64,000 nucleotides of DNA from Cephalopachus bancanus (GCA_027257055.1 JAPVLO010000040.1:146501-210500), one strand, 5' to 3'; shown: positions 10,990 through 23,359, counted from the stretch's first letter. Notes: generated by a model not told the origin, from the sequence alone. Program-made: numbers and translations.

Positions 10990-11860
10990 TTACTGCTTTA
11001 ATTTTAATGGAAAAGATTTGAAGCTCAGACAATTCAGTCTGGGTATGTACAGTCTGTAGAGTGAGAGAATGGTAGGACTCTGCTTGCCCTTCCCTTGCAA
11101 AGATTCTTTAATAGATATTAAGAGATCTTGAAATGAGCGTGATAGAGAACGGCTTTCTGCTTGCATCATGTTAACCATATTAGATCCCACAGCATTAAAC
11201 GTGCTTCTGGAATAACGCTAATTATAAGCAAAGAGCTGCAGATTTGAGTTAAATCTTTGACATTTCAAAAAAAATATTCGAAAAACATGCCTCACATTTT
11301 TCTCCCTTGTCAAACAAATTGGTATTCTGTTGATCTTATTTTGAAATATCTTGCAATTCAAACCATTAGAGAGAGAAAACACTTATTTGTCATCAGTTTC
11401 CTATGATGCTTAGATGTGCTCTGTCAAAGATGATTTTTCAGACATAATCCATTCATGTGAGAATTGCTATTTGTGTTAATTAGTATGTGACAGCTTGGAT
11501 TTCTCTAGAGGGCCTCCTAATTCTTGTGGCTTATTTAAAGGGGCGAAATAAATCTATTGTACAGTAATTGAGACATGGGTCTAATATTTCTTCTGCTGGA
11601 CCTCTTGCCCTAAGGGGTTTTGTAAGATGTTTATCTCAGATATGGTCAAAGTGTATTTTCGTTTGGTCAAGCTTTTTTTTTTTCCCCTCCCCTCAAGATC
11701 TATACAGCTTGTCTCTTATATGCACTTTTGAAGTCGAAAACTATTTGACAGCTGAAAGGTTTTTTTCAGCATTTTGCAGTGAAGCATTGCCTGAATTGTC
11801 ATGAGGCTCTTTATACTCTTTATTTATACCATTAGTGTGAAGTTTTTGGTGGTTTACTAG
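10990..11860. other. Repeat-free block, candidate conserved noncoding element
   Basis: About 870 bp in which I recognise no transposable element, in a window otherwise dense with them. It holds several homeodomain-type TAAT cores ('acgctaattataagc', 'gtgttaattagtatgtgac', 'cagtaattgagac'), a 'tgacagctg' motif and A/T runs. This pattern is common in vertebrate developmental enhancers. There is no coding signal, and conservation cannot be judged from one sequence. Confidence 0.35.
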
Positions 11861-11864
11861 CTAA

Positions 11865-12485
11865 ATATTCATGTATTTGCTGTCCCTGATCCACGGAGGA
11901 TATTGCCCCTGTAAAATTTTAAAAAAGAAGAAAGACAGACAAAAAGAAAACAAACAAAAAAATTCTAAAGCACATTCAGCACAAACGCTTCTTAATATAT
12001 TATTATGAATCTGTGTTTCTATGTTGATGACAACTATATGAATATTCATGTAGTTTTCATCTGTATAAATATTTAAGTTCAATTAGTAGATACCATCAAG
12101 TTGATAATAATATTCGTCTTTTTCTTTACTCTCTATACATCTGCCTTCCTACACCCTTAATATAAAAGACCTCTAGTCTCTATAACTGAAAAAAATCTCA
12201 TTATATTCCAAGACCCAAATTCCTCCACAATGCCTTCTCTATTTCTCTAGCACAGCAATATATACCGTTTCGCAGGGGGAAAAAAATTTCAGGCACCTTT
12301 ATCACATTCAAAAGTGAATTTACAGTTAATTGCTTGCAGGTCTTCCTACCTGACAGTCGAGTTTACTATTCTTTTATTAATTTATTTTTTCATGGAATAA
12401 TATATGGAATTAATCAACTTTTGTATGAGTTCTATACAGGTACTTTTAACTTTGTTTTTCTACTGGATGTTCCAAAAAATTTTAG
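11865..12485. other. Unassigned AT-rich sequence
   Basis: No repeat or gene recognised. Confidence 0.45.
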
Positions 12486-12489
12486 CATA

Positions 12490-12652
12490 CTTATTAATGC
12501 CTTTATTTTATACAGAAGAAAAAAACTGAAAACCAAGCCTCAGAAAAATTAGATAACTTGTCAAAGGTTATACTTATTATAAGCTGCAGTGTTAAGACTA
12601 TAACTTAGGTCTTTATGACCCAAAAGTCCACATTGTATGGATACTCTGCCAT
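12490..12652 (-). repeat. MIR SINE, minus orientation
   Basis: 'attttatacagaagaaaaaaactg' through 'aactataacttaggtc'-like sequence follows the reverse MIR order. Confidence 0.55.
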
Positions 12653-12654
12653 GT

Positions 12655-13020
12655 ATAGAGGATATATTGTTCATTTTCTCTGTTTTGGTCATGCTGTAGG
12701 TCATGATCAATGTGTTTTGTAAATAGGTAGTTAGATGTACTGTTCATTTTTCAGTGGATGACACAGAAGAACATAGATACTTCCTGTCTGACTCTAAGGA
12801 ATTATGTTCTAGCCTAAGACTGACCTATTGCTTCCTCCATAAATCTTGTTTGTTGAATTTATTCATATTCCAGAAGAAATAATACCATCCAAAATTAAAG
12901 ACACTTAAACACAAGAAAACATATTACTTTTATTTGGAATGATAGATTTACAATTGGCTACTATGACAGTCAGCTGAAAGTAAGGTACCAGGCCCTGCTA
13001 AATCAATTATCTGTATTTTC
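12655..13020. other. Unassigned sequence
   Basis: Nothing recognised. Confidence 0.45.
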
Positions 13021-13024
13021 TTTT

Positions 13025-13775
13025 CTTCTTTTTAAAATTTTTATTTTAAAGACGTGGGTTATAATTTAGCGTTAGGTATACAAATGGTCATTGTATAGGT
13101 AAAGTTTGGGCCTCACACTGGTCCCCATTTCACCTGGTTTGAGATCAGGTACCCTTACTGATGAAGTGTGCTTCCTCCCTCCCACCCCTGGCAGTTTTCC
13201 ACTACTGCTGATTCGTTTCTTATCGCATTATGATAATTGTTCAGAGTCTGCTTATGTGAGTGAGAACATGTAGTACTCAGTTCTTTGTTTCTGTGGTAGA
13301 TCACTGAGTATTATAGATTCAAAGTCCATTCAAGTTGCTGTGAAGTTCATAATTTTGTCCTTCTTTATGGTTGTGTAATATTCCATCATGTCTATGTACC
13401 ACATTTTAAAAATCCAGTCCACTTTTGATGGGCAGCATGGTTGGTTCCAAGCTTTTGCTATTGTGAATAATGCTGCAATAAGGATGCGTGTGTAGCATCT
13501 TTTTCACAGAGTGATTTGAGTTCCTCCAGGTATATTCCCAGAAGAGGGATTGCTGGGTCGTATAGAAGGTCGATTTTTAGATCTTTTAGGAATCGCCTCA
13601 CTGTTTTCCATAGAGGTTGTGTTAGTTTACATTCCCACCAGCAATGTAGAAGTGTCCCGTTTTCTCCACATCCTCTCCAGCATCTGTTGTTCTTTTGAGT
13701 TATTGATAATGGTCATCCTGACTGGAGTGAGATGGTCCCTCAGTTGCATTTTTCCCAGCACTCTCACCTCTGATG
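13025..13775 (-). mobile_element. Young-type L1, 5'-truncated, minus orientation
   Basis: This is the reverse complement of an L1 3' end: a T-rich start, the 3' UTR ('gcgttaggtatacaaatgg', 'cctggcagttttccactac'), then the end of ORF2 ('tattccatcatgtctatgtacc', 'ggttggttccaagcttttgc', 'ctccacatcctctccagcatctg'). Only about 750 bp remains. The 3' UTR is shared with the copies at 7.5, 40.1, 41.6 and 47.6 kb, so these belong to one lineage. The reverse transcriptase region is absent and the copy cannot move on its own. Confidence 0.92.
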
Positions 13776-13864
13776 CTTCAGCACAATTATGACAAATGTG
13801 TTGTCCACACTTCAGGACGCAGTCAAAAAAGGGAAATCTGATCTATAGTTCCTGACCTCAGTTA

Positions 13865-14080
13865 AAACAACCTGTTTTTTTCCTGTGGTCATTTTCATAG
13901 TATTTTTGCAATTTAATTTTATTTTTAGCTCAATAATATATAATGTCTCTTCTCTGTGTTAATCTATATTGTAGCGATGTTCACTTCTGCATGGTATTCC
14001 AATGAAAAAGTATTCCACAATTAATTAATCAATCTTACAGTCAGAATACCTTGTTTTGTTATTTTTCTTCTGTTTATCTG
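13865..14080 (-). repeat. Possible old L1M fragment, minus orientation
   Basis: 'tgcatggtattccaatgaaaaag' followed by 'ccacaattaattaatcaatc' resembles the reverse complement of the L1 ORF2 end, highly diverged. Confidence 0.4.
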
Positions 14081-14094
14081 TTCGGTATCCTTTC

Positions 14095-14710
14095 ACTTAT
14101 TATGCAAATATTTTTTGAGTGCCTATTCTGTGCCAAGTACTATTTTAGGCAATTAGGAAATAGCAATAAAGAAATGAAGTGGTGCACTCAGAAAGGTTAT
14201 ATTCTAGAGTGAAAAAACAAATAAAATAAATGTGAATGCACATTATGTCCGACGTAGAAAAAAACAAAGCAGTATGGGAAGCTAAGAATAGTTGTATAGG
14301 ATAGTGTCATTATTTTATAAGACTTAGCTAGGAAAATTATCATTGATAAAATGAGAATTTTAGTAGAGACCTTTATCTGGTGCTTTCCAGAGAAAAAGTA
14401 TTCCAAACAGAATGCAAAGACCTTCAGTTTGTAGGGTTTTAGAACGTTCAGGGAATGGCAAGTAGGCCACTGCACCTGGACCAGAATAACTGGGGAGAAA
14501 GTTGTAGGAGGTAAAGTCAGAAATGTTGTAGGATCTTATGAGGAAATTTGTTCAGAAAAGTGACAGGAAAAGAATTACTATTTAATAGAATTACACTGGC
14601 TGCTGTGTTGAGTATGAAAATTAAAGATTTAATGGTGAGTCACGGAGTCTGAATGGAATGTACTGGAGACTCAAGTTCAAAGGTGGTGGTAGTTTAGACT
14701 AGGGTAGCGA
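14095..14710 (-). repeat. L2 LINE 3' portion, minus orientation
   Basis: Starts as a reversed L2 3' end ('tttgagtgcctattctgtgcc', 'aattaggaaatagcaataaag') and continues upstream ('agtattccaaacagaatgc', 'aattacactggctgctgtgttg'). About 600 bp of one copy. Confidence 0.75.
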
Positions 14711-14714
14711 GAAA

Positions 14715-15525
14715 TAATCTAATTATATAAATATAATAGTATATTTACGTATTAGGGAGTAAGATTTTTCACATCTCCCTGTGTTTCTGCTGACACTGAC
14801 TTTACACTTGACATGTGACTATTTTGGCTAACAGGATAGTAGCAAATTAAAGTAAATAAGAGATTAAAAACTTGCTTGTGTGCCTCTTCTTTCTCATCAT
14901 CATGATATCAATATGCCTGGACTAACCTATTGAGGTATGCGAGAGATGCAGAGAGGTGAGCTATTCATGCCAAAGTCACCAAGGCTAGCCACCAGCTGAA
15001 CACATACACATGAAGGAGCCCATGAGATAAACCAAGTCAGGTCCTAATAATCAAAACGGTTCCATTAATCTATAGGCTTGTGTAAAATAATAAGTGATTA
15101 CTGTTTTAAGTTTTGAAGTAGTTATACAGCATTAGCTAAGTAGCTTTTCTGCTTACTTTTCTTATTTATAGAAACAGAAAGTAAGGTCAATTACTAAGAA
15201 TGGAGATCAAAGAAGAAGTATCAGGATTTTGAGGAGTGAAGAGAAGGTATAAAATATCCATCTAGGAGAATGAAAGAGAACAATATAAGAACCTTAGGAG
15301 AATTTTGTAGTATCAATAATTGATACAAATATTCTGGTTAGGAGTAATGGTTAAGAACGTAACAGGAGATAAGACTATGTAATTGTGTGGTCATCATACA
15401 TATTGGGCTACATTAGGTAGGTGAAGAGGAGGCAGAGACTTGGATTTAGTCAGGTTGGCTATGTTTTGGTTTTTGAAAAAGGAGAACTTATCAGGAATCT
15501 GCACACACTTATGGTAATGGGTGAC
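14715..15525. other. Unassigned sequence
   Basis: No confident repeat, gene or RNA. Confidence 0.45.
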
Positions 15526-15527
15526 AA

Positions 15528-15735
15528 ATATTTTAGGTTGTGAGCCAGATTCTCTGTTGTGACTGAACTCTGCTATTGCAGCAACAGAACAGTCATAGAA
15601 AGTGTGTAAACAAAAGTGCATTGTTCTGTATTTCAATAAAGCTTTATTAACAAAACAGGCAGCCAGCATCAGTTCTAGAGAACTAAGGGTGTCTGATGCT
15701 GGTCATCTGTTTTGTAAATAAGATGACGTTAGAAA
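15528..15735 (+). mobile_element. hAT-type MITE fragment carrying a fold-back hairpin
   Basis: 'actgaactctgctattgcagcaac' and 'caataaagctttattaacaaaacaggcag' match the hAT nonautonomous family also present at 31.0 kb. The normal 3' end is replaced at about 15673 by a diverged inverted copy of the preceding 31 bp, which creates a hairpin (15651-15658 pairs with 15707-15714, and 15663-15672 with 15693-15702). Confidence 0.7.
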
Positions 15736-16089
15736 AGTGCATAATACATCAACACACAAACACATGCATATTTGTACCAATTAATGTGTGCTGGAGTGTT
15801 AATTCCCTTCTTTACCCAAATTTGATTACATAGACTGTCATTGCAATCATTCTCTTCTACAACTCAAGATCATATTATACATCACTGTGTTTCATTTATA
15901 TTTGTGGTCATGGAAAATGACATTTTTAAGAATGTAAGTCTCTGGGTATTAATACAAATATGAAACCCCATGGTGATTTGGATCTTCCTTATGTAGCATG
16001 TATTTGCAAATGGCTTAAAGAGAAGGTCTCGATGCCAGCATGTCTCATATATAGAAGCCAATTAATATTTTATTTTGCCTCTAACGCAA

Positions 16090-16270
16090 ACAGTGTTGTC
16101 AGCATTTTTAACACTAATATAAAAATATCTGTTCATTCTCAAAAAATTTTTAAACATAAAAAGTGACAAAAAGTAAAATAAATTTATTCTAAGTCCCAGA
16201 ACACAGCATTGTCAATATTTGATTATCATATGTGTGTGTATACTCAAGTACACACACGCAAACACTCTCA
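16090..16270 (+). repeat. Possible old L1M 3' region
   Basis: 'cagtgttgtcagcatttttaac' and a polyA-like interior suggest an L1M 3' UTR in sense, but the match is weak. A short CA-rich stretch ends it. Confidence 0.3.
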
Positions 16271-16539
16271 ATAGATATTACATAAAATATAGATGTTGCT
16301 GTGCTTTATAAGGAGGGACTATCTGGAACAAACAGTTCTATAACTGCATTCTATTTATTTGTAAAGCCTAATGACACTTAGCTTGATGTGTATTAGATAG
16401 TATTTTTTCTTCCATCAGGTTAGTGCTTCAGAATATGTCAAGGTAATTATAAGAGTATGCATGGATCCTGGGCAGACCTAAGAAAAATTCTTATACTTCT
16501 AACTTATCAGCTAGGAGATAGTAATAAGAAAGTTAATGG

Positions 16540-16680
16540 TTGAGATTTGTTGACAGCATGCTAAATTCCAGGCATTGCTTTGAGCACCTTTCTCATACAG
16601 TCTTTTATAAATCTCACAAGGCAGTGAAGTGGTAACATTATCTCCATTTTACAGATGAACACATTGAGATGCTAATACAC
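16540..16680 (-). repeat. MIR SINE, minus orientation
   Basis: 'aattccaggcattgctttgagc', 'aatctcacaaggcagtgaag' and 'atctccattttacagatgaac' are a well-preserved reversed MIR tail and core. Confidence 0.75.
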
Positions 16681-16694
16681 CAACTCTCAGTTTA

Positions 16695-16815
16695 TTCTCT
16701 TGGAAAACAGGGGAACAATATCTTCCAGAGAGGGAAAATAATAAACAATAGTTAAGTCTCAATCACTGAGCACTGTACCTGGCCCAGGATGTGTACTCAG
16801 GAAATATTTCCTTTC
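16695..16815 (+). repeat. MIR tail fragment, plus orientation
   Basis: 'gttaagtctcaatcactgagc' and 'gtacctggcccaggatgtg' resemble a MIR 3' portion in sense, directly after the minus-strand MIR. Confidence 0.45.
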
Positions 16816-16819
16816 CCTT

Positions 16820-18175
16820 CTTCTAACAGAGAATCAAGTCATCTCAACTAATACTTCAATCATCTGTGCAACATTAAAAACATTAAAACAAAATTTACCA
16901 TGAAAAGAGAGGAAGAAAAATCAGGCAGAAGTCAAGATGACATAGTCATTGCTCTCACAACCCTTTGATTTTGCTAGTCAAACAAGGATTCTTATGGAAT
17001 TAATGCTCCCAGAGGGAATGACTCTGAACGAGACCATTCACATTCACCGACCTTGTCTCCATAGAAAGACAGTCTTCCAAAAATAATACAAAGACCAGAA
17101 ATACTTTGACTGAAACATACATATACAACTAGATGGTCCCAGAATCATACCCCAGGCAAGTTCTTGAGTGTGTCTCATTTAGGTGCGAGTAGCACCCAGC
17201 AAACTCCATAAAGGAATGAGGAGTTGAGGAGGGGAGGGGAGACAACGTATAATGCATCGATGAGCAAGTCATTACCATGGGCAAGTTGAAGTTTATACCA
17301 CTAAGAACTTTCTTAGAAAGAATGTACAGAACTGTGAGTTGCCGAGTTGAGTTCTCCCATTCTAGGTATGAAGCTGGAGTATAATATACTCACCATCTTC
17401 TGTATCATTAGTTAAGTACTATTTTCAAGGATGTTGCTTCCTGGCATTCTTACCGGCCTCTTCCCTGCTTGTGAATGAATCATGCTCAGGTAAACAAAGA
17501 CCTCAGACAAAGAGTCCTATATATTTGCAGAAAAAAAGACCCTGGATAAGGAAAATATCAGTGATGAAGAGATAGAAGAAATGTAACAACAATCCCTGCT
17601 ACAGACCAAGGATTAAGATAACATAATACAAAGTGCAGCCTAGAGTATAGCTTCACCACACTAGCATTACAAATATTATTACCAAAGAGGAAAAAACCTT
17701 CAATATATGGAATGAGAAAGAATAGCTATCAAACTGAGGGATATGGAGATTCATGGGCATAAGTGTTGGGTTCCTTTCCCTATTTTATTTTATTTTATTT
17801 TATTAGCAATATGCAGCATAGTGCTTTTTTTCAGAAAAGGAACTAGGCCAAATGACCTCTCCTATATAAAGAACTTTCATATGTTTCCTATGTGAAGAGT
17901 TTCTGAAATGTTTAATAAGTTAAACAAAACATGCTTTGTAGACATAGAGGAGGTGTTAGAAGTATCAACATATCAGAGTCCCTCTTTTTATCATATTTGT
18001 TTTTAATAATGATTTCAGTAGTCCAGCTTGCAAGTCTACCACTTCTGATTTCAAATTTTACAGTCATTCCCTACCTTGGATAGTTTACATGTTTATCTGA
18101 ACTCAAAAGCCCCCCAGGAAGCTTTCGATTACCCAAGTTCTATTTTTGATAAGACAACGTGGTCTTTTTTTTTCC
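16820..18175. other. Mostly unassigned sequence with a (TTTTA)n run
   Basis: The only clear feature is a short TTTTA microsatellite at 17781-17805. The rest shows no repeat or gene that I recognise. Confidence 0.5.
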
Positions 18176-18179
18176 TTTC

Positions 18180-18615
18180 TTCTATTTTTTAAAGTGTAGT
18201 TAAAATATACACACAAGGTAAAATTTACCCTCTTAACTCTTAATTGTATAGTTCGATTATATTAAGTACATACCCACACCGTTGTGCAATCTTCATAACT
18301 TCTTTGCCTTGCAAATCTGAAACTCTGTACCCATTAACAATAACTCCACATTTCTTTCCTCTTCCCTGATCTTGGAAACCACCGTTTGACTTGGTTTCTG
18401 TGAGTTTACTACTCTAGGAACCTCAATTATGTGGAATCGTATGGCATTTGTCTTTTTGTGACTGGTTTATTTCACTTAACATGTTATCCTTATGGCTCAT
18501 CTGTGTTCCAGAATCTCTTTACTTGTTAAGGCTGAATAATATCCCATTGCATGAATATACAGCACTTTCTTTCTTTACTCAGTATCAATGAATACTTGCA
18601 TTGCTTTCACTACTT
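18180..18615 (-). mobile_element. Old L1M LINE 3' region, minus orientation
   Basis: Reverse-complement order typical of mammalian L1M: 'ataccctcttaactcttaattg'-like start, 'cacaccgttgtgcaatcttc', 'ttgtctttttgtgactgg' and 'aaggctgaataatatcccattg'. Diverged, no open frame. Confidence 0.85.
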
Positions 18616-18794
18616 GTCTTTTATGAGTAATGTGATATGAAGATGGTGTACAGCTCCTCATTTTATTCAGACAAGGAGACAGAAGCTCATCAATATGGAT
18701 TAAGCAGCTTGCTTGGTTCCAGTAGCTACCTGTGACTGAGCTTGGACTCTGATCCAATTGGCCTAAGTCCAAAGACCATCCTCTTTCCAGTCAT

Positions 18795-19345
18795 TCAATC
18801 TTATAATTTTGTTGAACACTTACGATGGCCAAACCCTGTGGGAGATGCTGGGATAGGAAAGTGAATAAAACAGACACATTCCTTCCCCCCTTGTTGTTTA
18901 TATTCTACTGAAGGAGATGGACAATGAAGTGGGAAACAAAATCATTGACAGTGATCAGTTATATGATTTAAGAAATGACAAGGTTATGGGAGAGAGTAAC
19001 TGATGAACAGGGATCTTCTTTGCAGGCAGCTCTAAGTACATGGCCCTTGAACAGAGATTCAGAGGACAAAAAGGAGCCAGGAATGAGGGAAGTTAGAAGA
19101 GCCTTCAGCAAAAGAAGCAACAAGGTATGTCCCTGAATGAGAGCAGATTTTGCTTAACTGAGGAACACACATGATCGCTGTGTGTCTGGAATATACTGAC
19201 CAAGAATGGAAAAATGAGTTGAGGATAAACAAGCAGACAGGTGGTGAGTCAAACAGGGAATTTATTGTGAATTCTAAGAGCAACAGGAAGCATTTGAAGG
19301 GCTTTGAGTGGCAGAGTGCAGTAATCTGACTCATATTTACCACTC
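18795..19345 (-). repeat. L2 LINE 3' portion, minus orientation
   Basis: Begins with the reversed L2 tail ('ttgttgaacacttacgatgg', 'gctgggataggaaagtgaataaaacag', 'tatattctactgaaggag') and runs upstream to 'gggctttgagtggcagag'. One of the clearest L2 copies here. Confidence 0.8.
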
Positions 19346-19374
19346 TAACTCTTATACACTATTAATAAAAATCA

Positions 19375-19560
19375 TTAATGTTTGTTGTGTACTTACATTA
19401 TGTCAGGCAAGGTTTTAAGCATTCATTAACTTGTTAACTTTTACAATACTTTTAAGAACCTATTATTTTTGAGACACAGAGAAGTTAAGCAATTTGCCCA
19501 AAGTCACACAATATAACTTGCAAGTAATAGAGGTAAGATCTGACTTTTGAAATTTGACCC
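19375..19560 (-). repeat. MIR SINE, minus orientation
   Basis: 'gacacagagaagttaagcaatttgcccaaagtcacac' is a diagnostic reversed MIR core, preceded by the reversed tail. Confidence 0.8.
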
Positions 19561-20319
19561 AAGTATCCACTCACTTAATAGGGAAGACATAAAGTCAATG
19601 AAATATTATGATGCAAAGTTTGTTTAAGTTTGGTTTTTCTTTTGTTTATTCTCCACAGGCTTAGTTCACAGAGCCTTCTAGATAGTAAACAGATAATACC
19701 ATCATAGGGTTGTAAAATATTTTCTAGTCATTGCGTTTAATCCTGTCGACAGCCCTGTGAAATAACAGCTATAAATTGACTCTTGCAGTACACATTGGTC
19801 TGCAGAAGGGACCACCTCTTCCCAGATCAAACTCTTCTTTTCGGGTAGAGGCAGATCTGTTAAGTTCACACCACTTGTTTCTCTTTCTTTTGTCTCACTC
19901 ATTGCTCTTGTGCAGAAGTCTAGAGACATGCTATTGGCATGTATACAAGAAGAAACTCAAGACTGCTTAGCCCATGCATTTTATCTCCTCTTTTTCTTGG
20001 CTGCTGGCTTCCAACAGATAGCTGAAAGTCTCAGTTGCTCTCAACCATGTGGAAAACTTGACAACAGATGCCAAAAGAAGGCTGCTAGTCCAGGAGTCTA
20101 GTGACCAGGGAAATGGATATGAGATAGAAGCCTAACTATCCAACTCTATAAACTGAGATCTACAACTATTTTCTAGCATGAGTGGTAAAGGATATATTTT
20201 GACACTGTCATTCAAATCTATATTTGTTTTTCTTATCTCTCAACTGGTCAGAAGGGAAAAGAGGTATTGCATTTGCTGCTCGCTCAACCCAAACACTGGT
20301 CATATAATAGTTACTTAGT

Positions 20320-20425
20320 AACTTCTGGGTCAGTACTCCTATTTTCCAGAGGTTCAAAGACCTCTTTAAAATCACCCAGCCCATCAGAGAGTTGAGTTTG
20401 GAGCCCATGTCTTCCGTGCCTCCAG
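20320..20425 (-). repeat. MIR fragment, minus orientation
   Basis: 'cctattttccagaggttcaaag' to 'gagttgagtttggagcccatg' matches the reversed MIR 5' half. Confidence 0.55.
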
Positions 20426-20429
20426 GAGA

Positions 20430-21910
20430 TCAGTGAATCAATGAATGAAAAGTCATATGTAGAGATCTTGGCCTGTCAAAGACCCATCCGTGCATCCGTG
20501 CCCACAACAACAACACCTGTCTTGGAAAGTCTCTCAGAGACAGAGCCCTCCCCTCTAAGCTTCAAGGGTTTTCAGCAGGTCAGTGGCGCCTCCGCTCATG
20601 ACTCCACACAGACCAATGTCAAGCTCTGGGAACCGTTCTCTCAGTTTGCCTAGCCAAGAGCCATGATTGCTTCAGGCATCACTAGTCATGTGTCGAATCT
20701 GCAATCAATAATTCAAGCAGCTGAGAAGATGAGTGTCGTCTATTTTGCCCAAGCACTGCTTGTTCTGCATTCCCAGGGCTTCAACCTTCTGCAGTCATGT
20801 GAAGGCAACTGTTTCCTTGTCAGGTGGGAGCAGGCAGTCTAAACAAGGAATGACATTTCCTCTCCTGCAAGAAATAAGCAAAAATAAACACCCTCAATGG
20901 TGGATGACATCAGATCACACAATAATATTGTCCAAAGGTCAGAAGGTGGAGCCAAATGTCAAATGCTGGGAGGAAAGATTGCTTTTCTGATGTGGAAATT
21001 TGTGGACTCCCCTGATACCTTATATGCTACCAAACGCTTGATTGCTGTAAAGATCATAGACTCAGAAAAATCTTGATTTGGCTTCATCTCTTGACATTAT
21101 TTTTTCCTTGTTCCTTTTTTAACAGAAGAAGTGGAAAATAGGCTTCAATGTCTAATGAAACTAATCCTTGGAAGTAGGTTAATCCAAAGCTGCTTTCACC
21201 ATTAATAAGAAGTGGATGTCTAAAATGTTATCTGATTACATTTTTAAGTTTTTATTGAAAGAATAGTGAGGCAAAAGATTAGGTTGTGATTATACTCTAC
21301 TTCTAGACTAATTAAGAAAAAAGCAACAGCACAAGCATGGTATTTGAAAGGCATCTAACTGTATTTCTTCAGCATAGAGCATATAATGATATTTTCTACC
21401 TGATAATTTGTTATGACTCTGGATTATATAAGCTAAAGTGCTAAAGTTATTTTTCACAATCTTAACTCTCCCCACATTTTTATCTTGTTGGCACCATGTT
21501 GTACAAAAATACCAATAGTCCATTCTTGAACAACCTCAGGAGTACAACATATAAGACTTACATTTAACATTCTAAATTTATTTTCCACAATAGCTTCCTC
21601 ATCTCCATATTCCTCTCCATTTGGCATCTCCGAAGTAGAATATGTGTTTGGTTGGTTTTGTTGCCTAAAGTGCGCGTTGGGTCACCAGACAGCAGCCTTA
21701 ATGTGCATTTCAGCACAATTTCCCTGAGCAGATATTGACCTCTGTCTTCCTTTCCTGTTGCCAGGCATCCCTAGTATTGGAGTACCACCTGAACATCAGA
21801 TTTGACTGGAGCCCAGAAACAATGAGCTTCACTTTTTGCTGCCCCCTCCTCCCCCAAAAAAATCACTCTGAAGAGATGACTTAACACAATGGCAGTCATT
21901 CACTTTGTTT
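20430..21910. other. Repeat-poor unassigned sequence
   Basis: About 1.5 kb with no transposable element I recognise. 'cttgttccttttttaacag' at about 21107-21125 looks like a splice acceptor, but no open exon with family signature follows, so I do not call a gene. Confidence 0.45.
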
Positions 21911-21914
21911 ATGA

Positions 21915-21921
21915 GTCTCTT

Positions 21922-21998
<77 letters not shown>

Positions 21999-22002
21999 CT
22001 CC
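21915..22002 (+). repeat. (CT)n microsatellite
   Basis: About 88 bp of CT repeats with one 'tt' and two 'cct' interruptions, pyrimidine on the plus strand as at 2.0 kb. Confidence 0.98.
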
Positions 22003-22239
22003 ACTTGGTGATCTTAGAGTGGCTCCCAGAGTACCACCAAGTGTCTTCAGAAAAATCTACAGGAGCCACATGGCCTCTTCTAACCTGGCCTTGGAAGTAC
22101 ATGGAGTCACTTCTGCTACATCCTACTAGTCAAGGAAGTCACAAAACCTGTCCAGGTTCTAGGAGAAAGATATTATCTCTTGATGCAAGGTGTGTTAATG
22201 AATGTGTGGGCATGTTTTAAAGCCACCACACATAGTCTC

Positions 22240-22435
22240 ATTTGCTGAATGTCTTCTACGCCCACCCAGATGCTACACTGAACACTGTAATAAGCTAATG
22301 CACTCCTTTTAACAGTCCCATTGGAAAGTCTATTTCTCACTTTAGAGAAAAAAAGTAAGATGCAGCATTGTTAGATAGCTTCACAGAACTAGGAAGTGGT
22401 AAATCCAGGACTTGAAGCTAGGCCCATCACTGTAC
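22240..22435 (-). repeat. MIR SINE, minus orientation
   Basis: 'ctacactgaacactgtaataagc', 'ttctcactttagagaaaaaaag', 'aactaggaagtggtaaatccagg' follow the reversed MIR order. Confidence 0.65.
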
Positions 22436-22454
22436 TATCAGTAGCATCCCAGTG

Positions 22455-22530
22455 GAATCACAATGCCTAGCATACTGTGGACTCTCAGTATACATATGGC
22501 CAATGAATGAGTGAATGAATAAACATAGGA
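22455..22530 (+). repeat. L2 3' tail, plus orientation
   Basis: 'tgcctagcatactgtggactctcagtatac' ending in 'aatgaatgagtgaatgaataaac' is an L2-type tail with its GAAT repeats. Confidence 0.6.
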
Positions 22531-22649
22531 TTTCAAATCCTGTGCTCCTAAACATTCAATATTACCTAAATAACTTAAAATATCATGTATTGGGCTCTAG
22601 ATCCTGCTTTTATATTTCCAAATGCTGACCCAGATCTTTTATTTCTCTA

Positions 22650-22930
22650 TTTATTCACACAAATATATGACCAGCACAGATTTATCTTAGATTTACTATG
22701 GCCCAGACACTTTGCGAGGTGCTAAAGATAAGCCATGGATAAGCCCAAGTTGTCTTTTTCATTACTGAGTTTACATTGTAGAGAGGAAGATGGCATTTAA
22801 AGACAATGATCTCCTGAGTTAATGACTTATATTTGTGATAATTACTCCAAAAGATACTGTTGGGGCTGTGAGTCAAACATAATTGTTTTACCAAAATAAT
22901 AGAATAATAGTTACAGGGCATTTCATTATT
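22650..22930 (-). repeat. L2 LINE 3' end, minus orientation
   Basis: 'ctatggcccagacactttgcgaggtgctaaagataagc' followed by 'gagtttacattgtagagagg' is a reversed L2 3' end. Confidence 0.65.
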
Positions 22931-23137
22931 ACAGACAAAGGTCAGACGTGCCTTCGATTATCCTGACTTGATCACCTTTGCTCATGATATCAGACTTCAA
23001 TCAGGGGGGTTGACCAGGTATTACGTGCTTCACAGTCCGAAATGCTGCCTGTGGTTGTCTGATCTAGGACCATTTCATTATTATATTGTGATTATAGTGT
23101 CATGATTAATCAATCTAATTGATCATTTGTTAAAACA

Positions 23138-23340
23138 TGGTTTCTCAGCCTTGCATTGATGACATTTGGGCAGAATGATTCTTTGTTGTGGGGACTGTCC
23201 TGTGCATTGTAGAAAGTTTAGAAACATCCTCTGCACACCAGATGCCAGTAGTACACCCCTCTCCTATTGCAACAAAATTTTCCACAAACATTGCCAAATG
23301 TCTCCTTGGGGACAAATCTGCCCCTAATTGAGGACCGTAG
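23138..23340 (-). mobile_element. MER5A hAT MITE
   Basis: Recognisable nearly end to end: 'attctttgttgtggggactgtcctgtgcattgtag', 'agatgccagtagtacaccc', 'cattgccaaatgtctccttgggg' and the terminal 'aattgaggaccg'. A nonautonomous DNA transposon of the hAT-Charlie group, about 200 bp as expected. Confidence 0.85.
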
Positions 23341-23359
23341 AGTTAGAGGCAAAGTCAAA

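Noticed and set aside
21105..21170. Splice-acceptor-like polypyrimidine tract and AG
   Set aside because: No exon with coding signal follows, and such tracts are frequent in AT-rich DNA.
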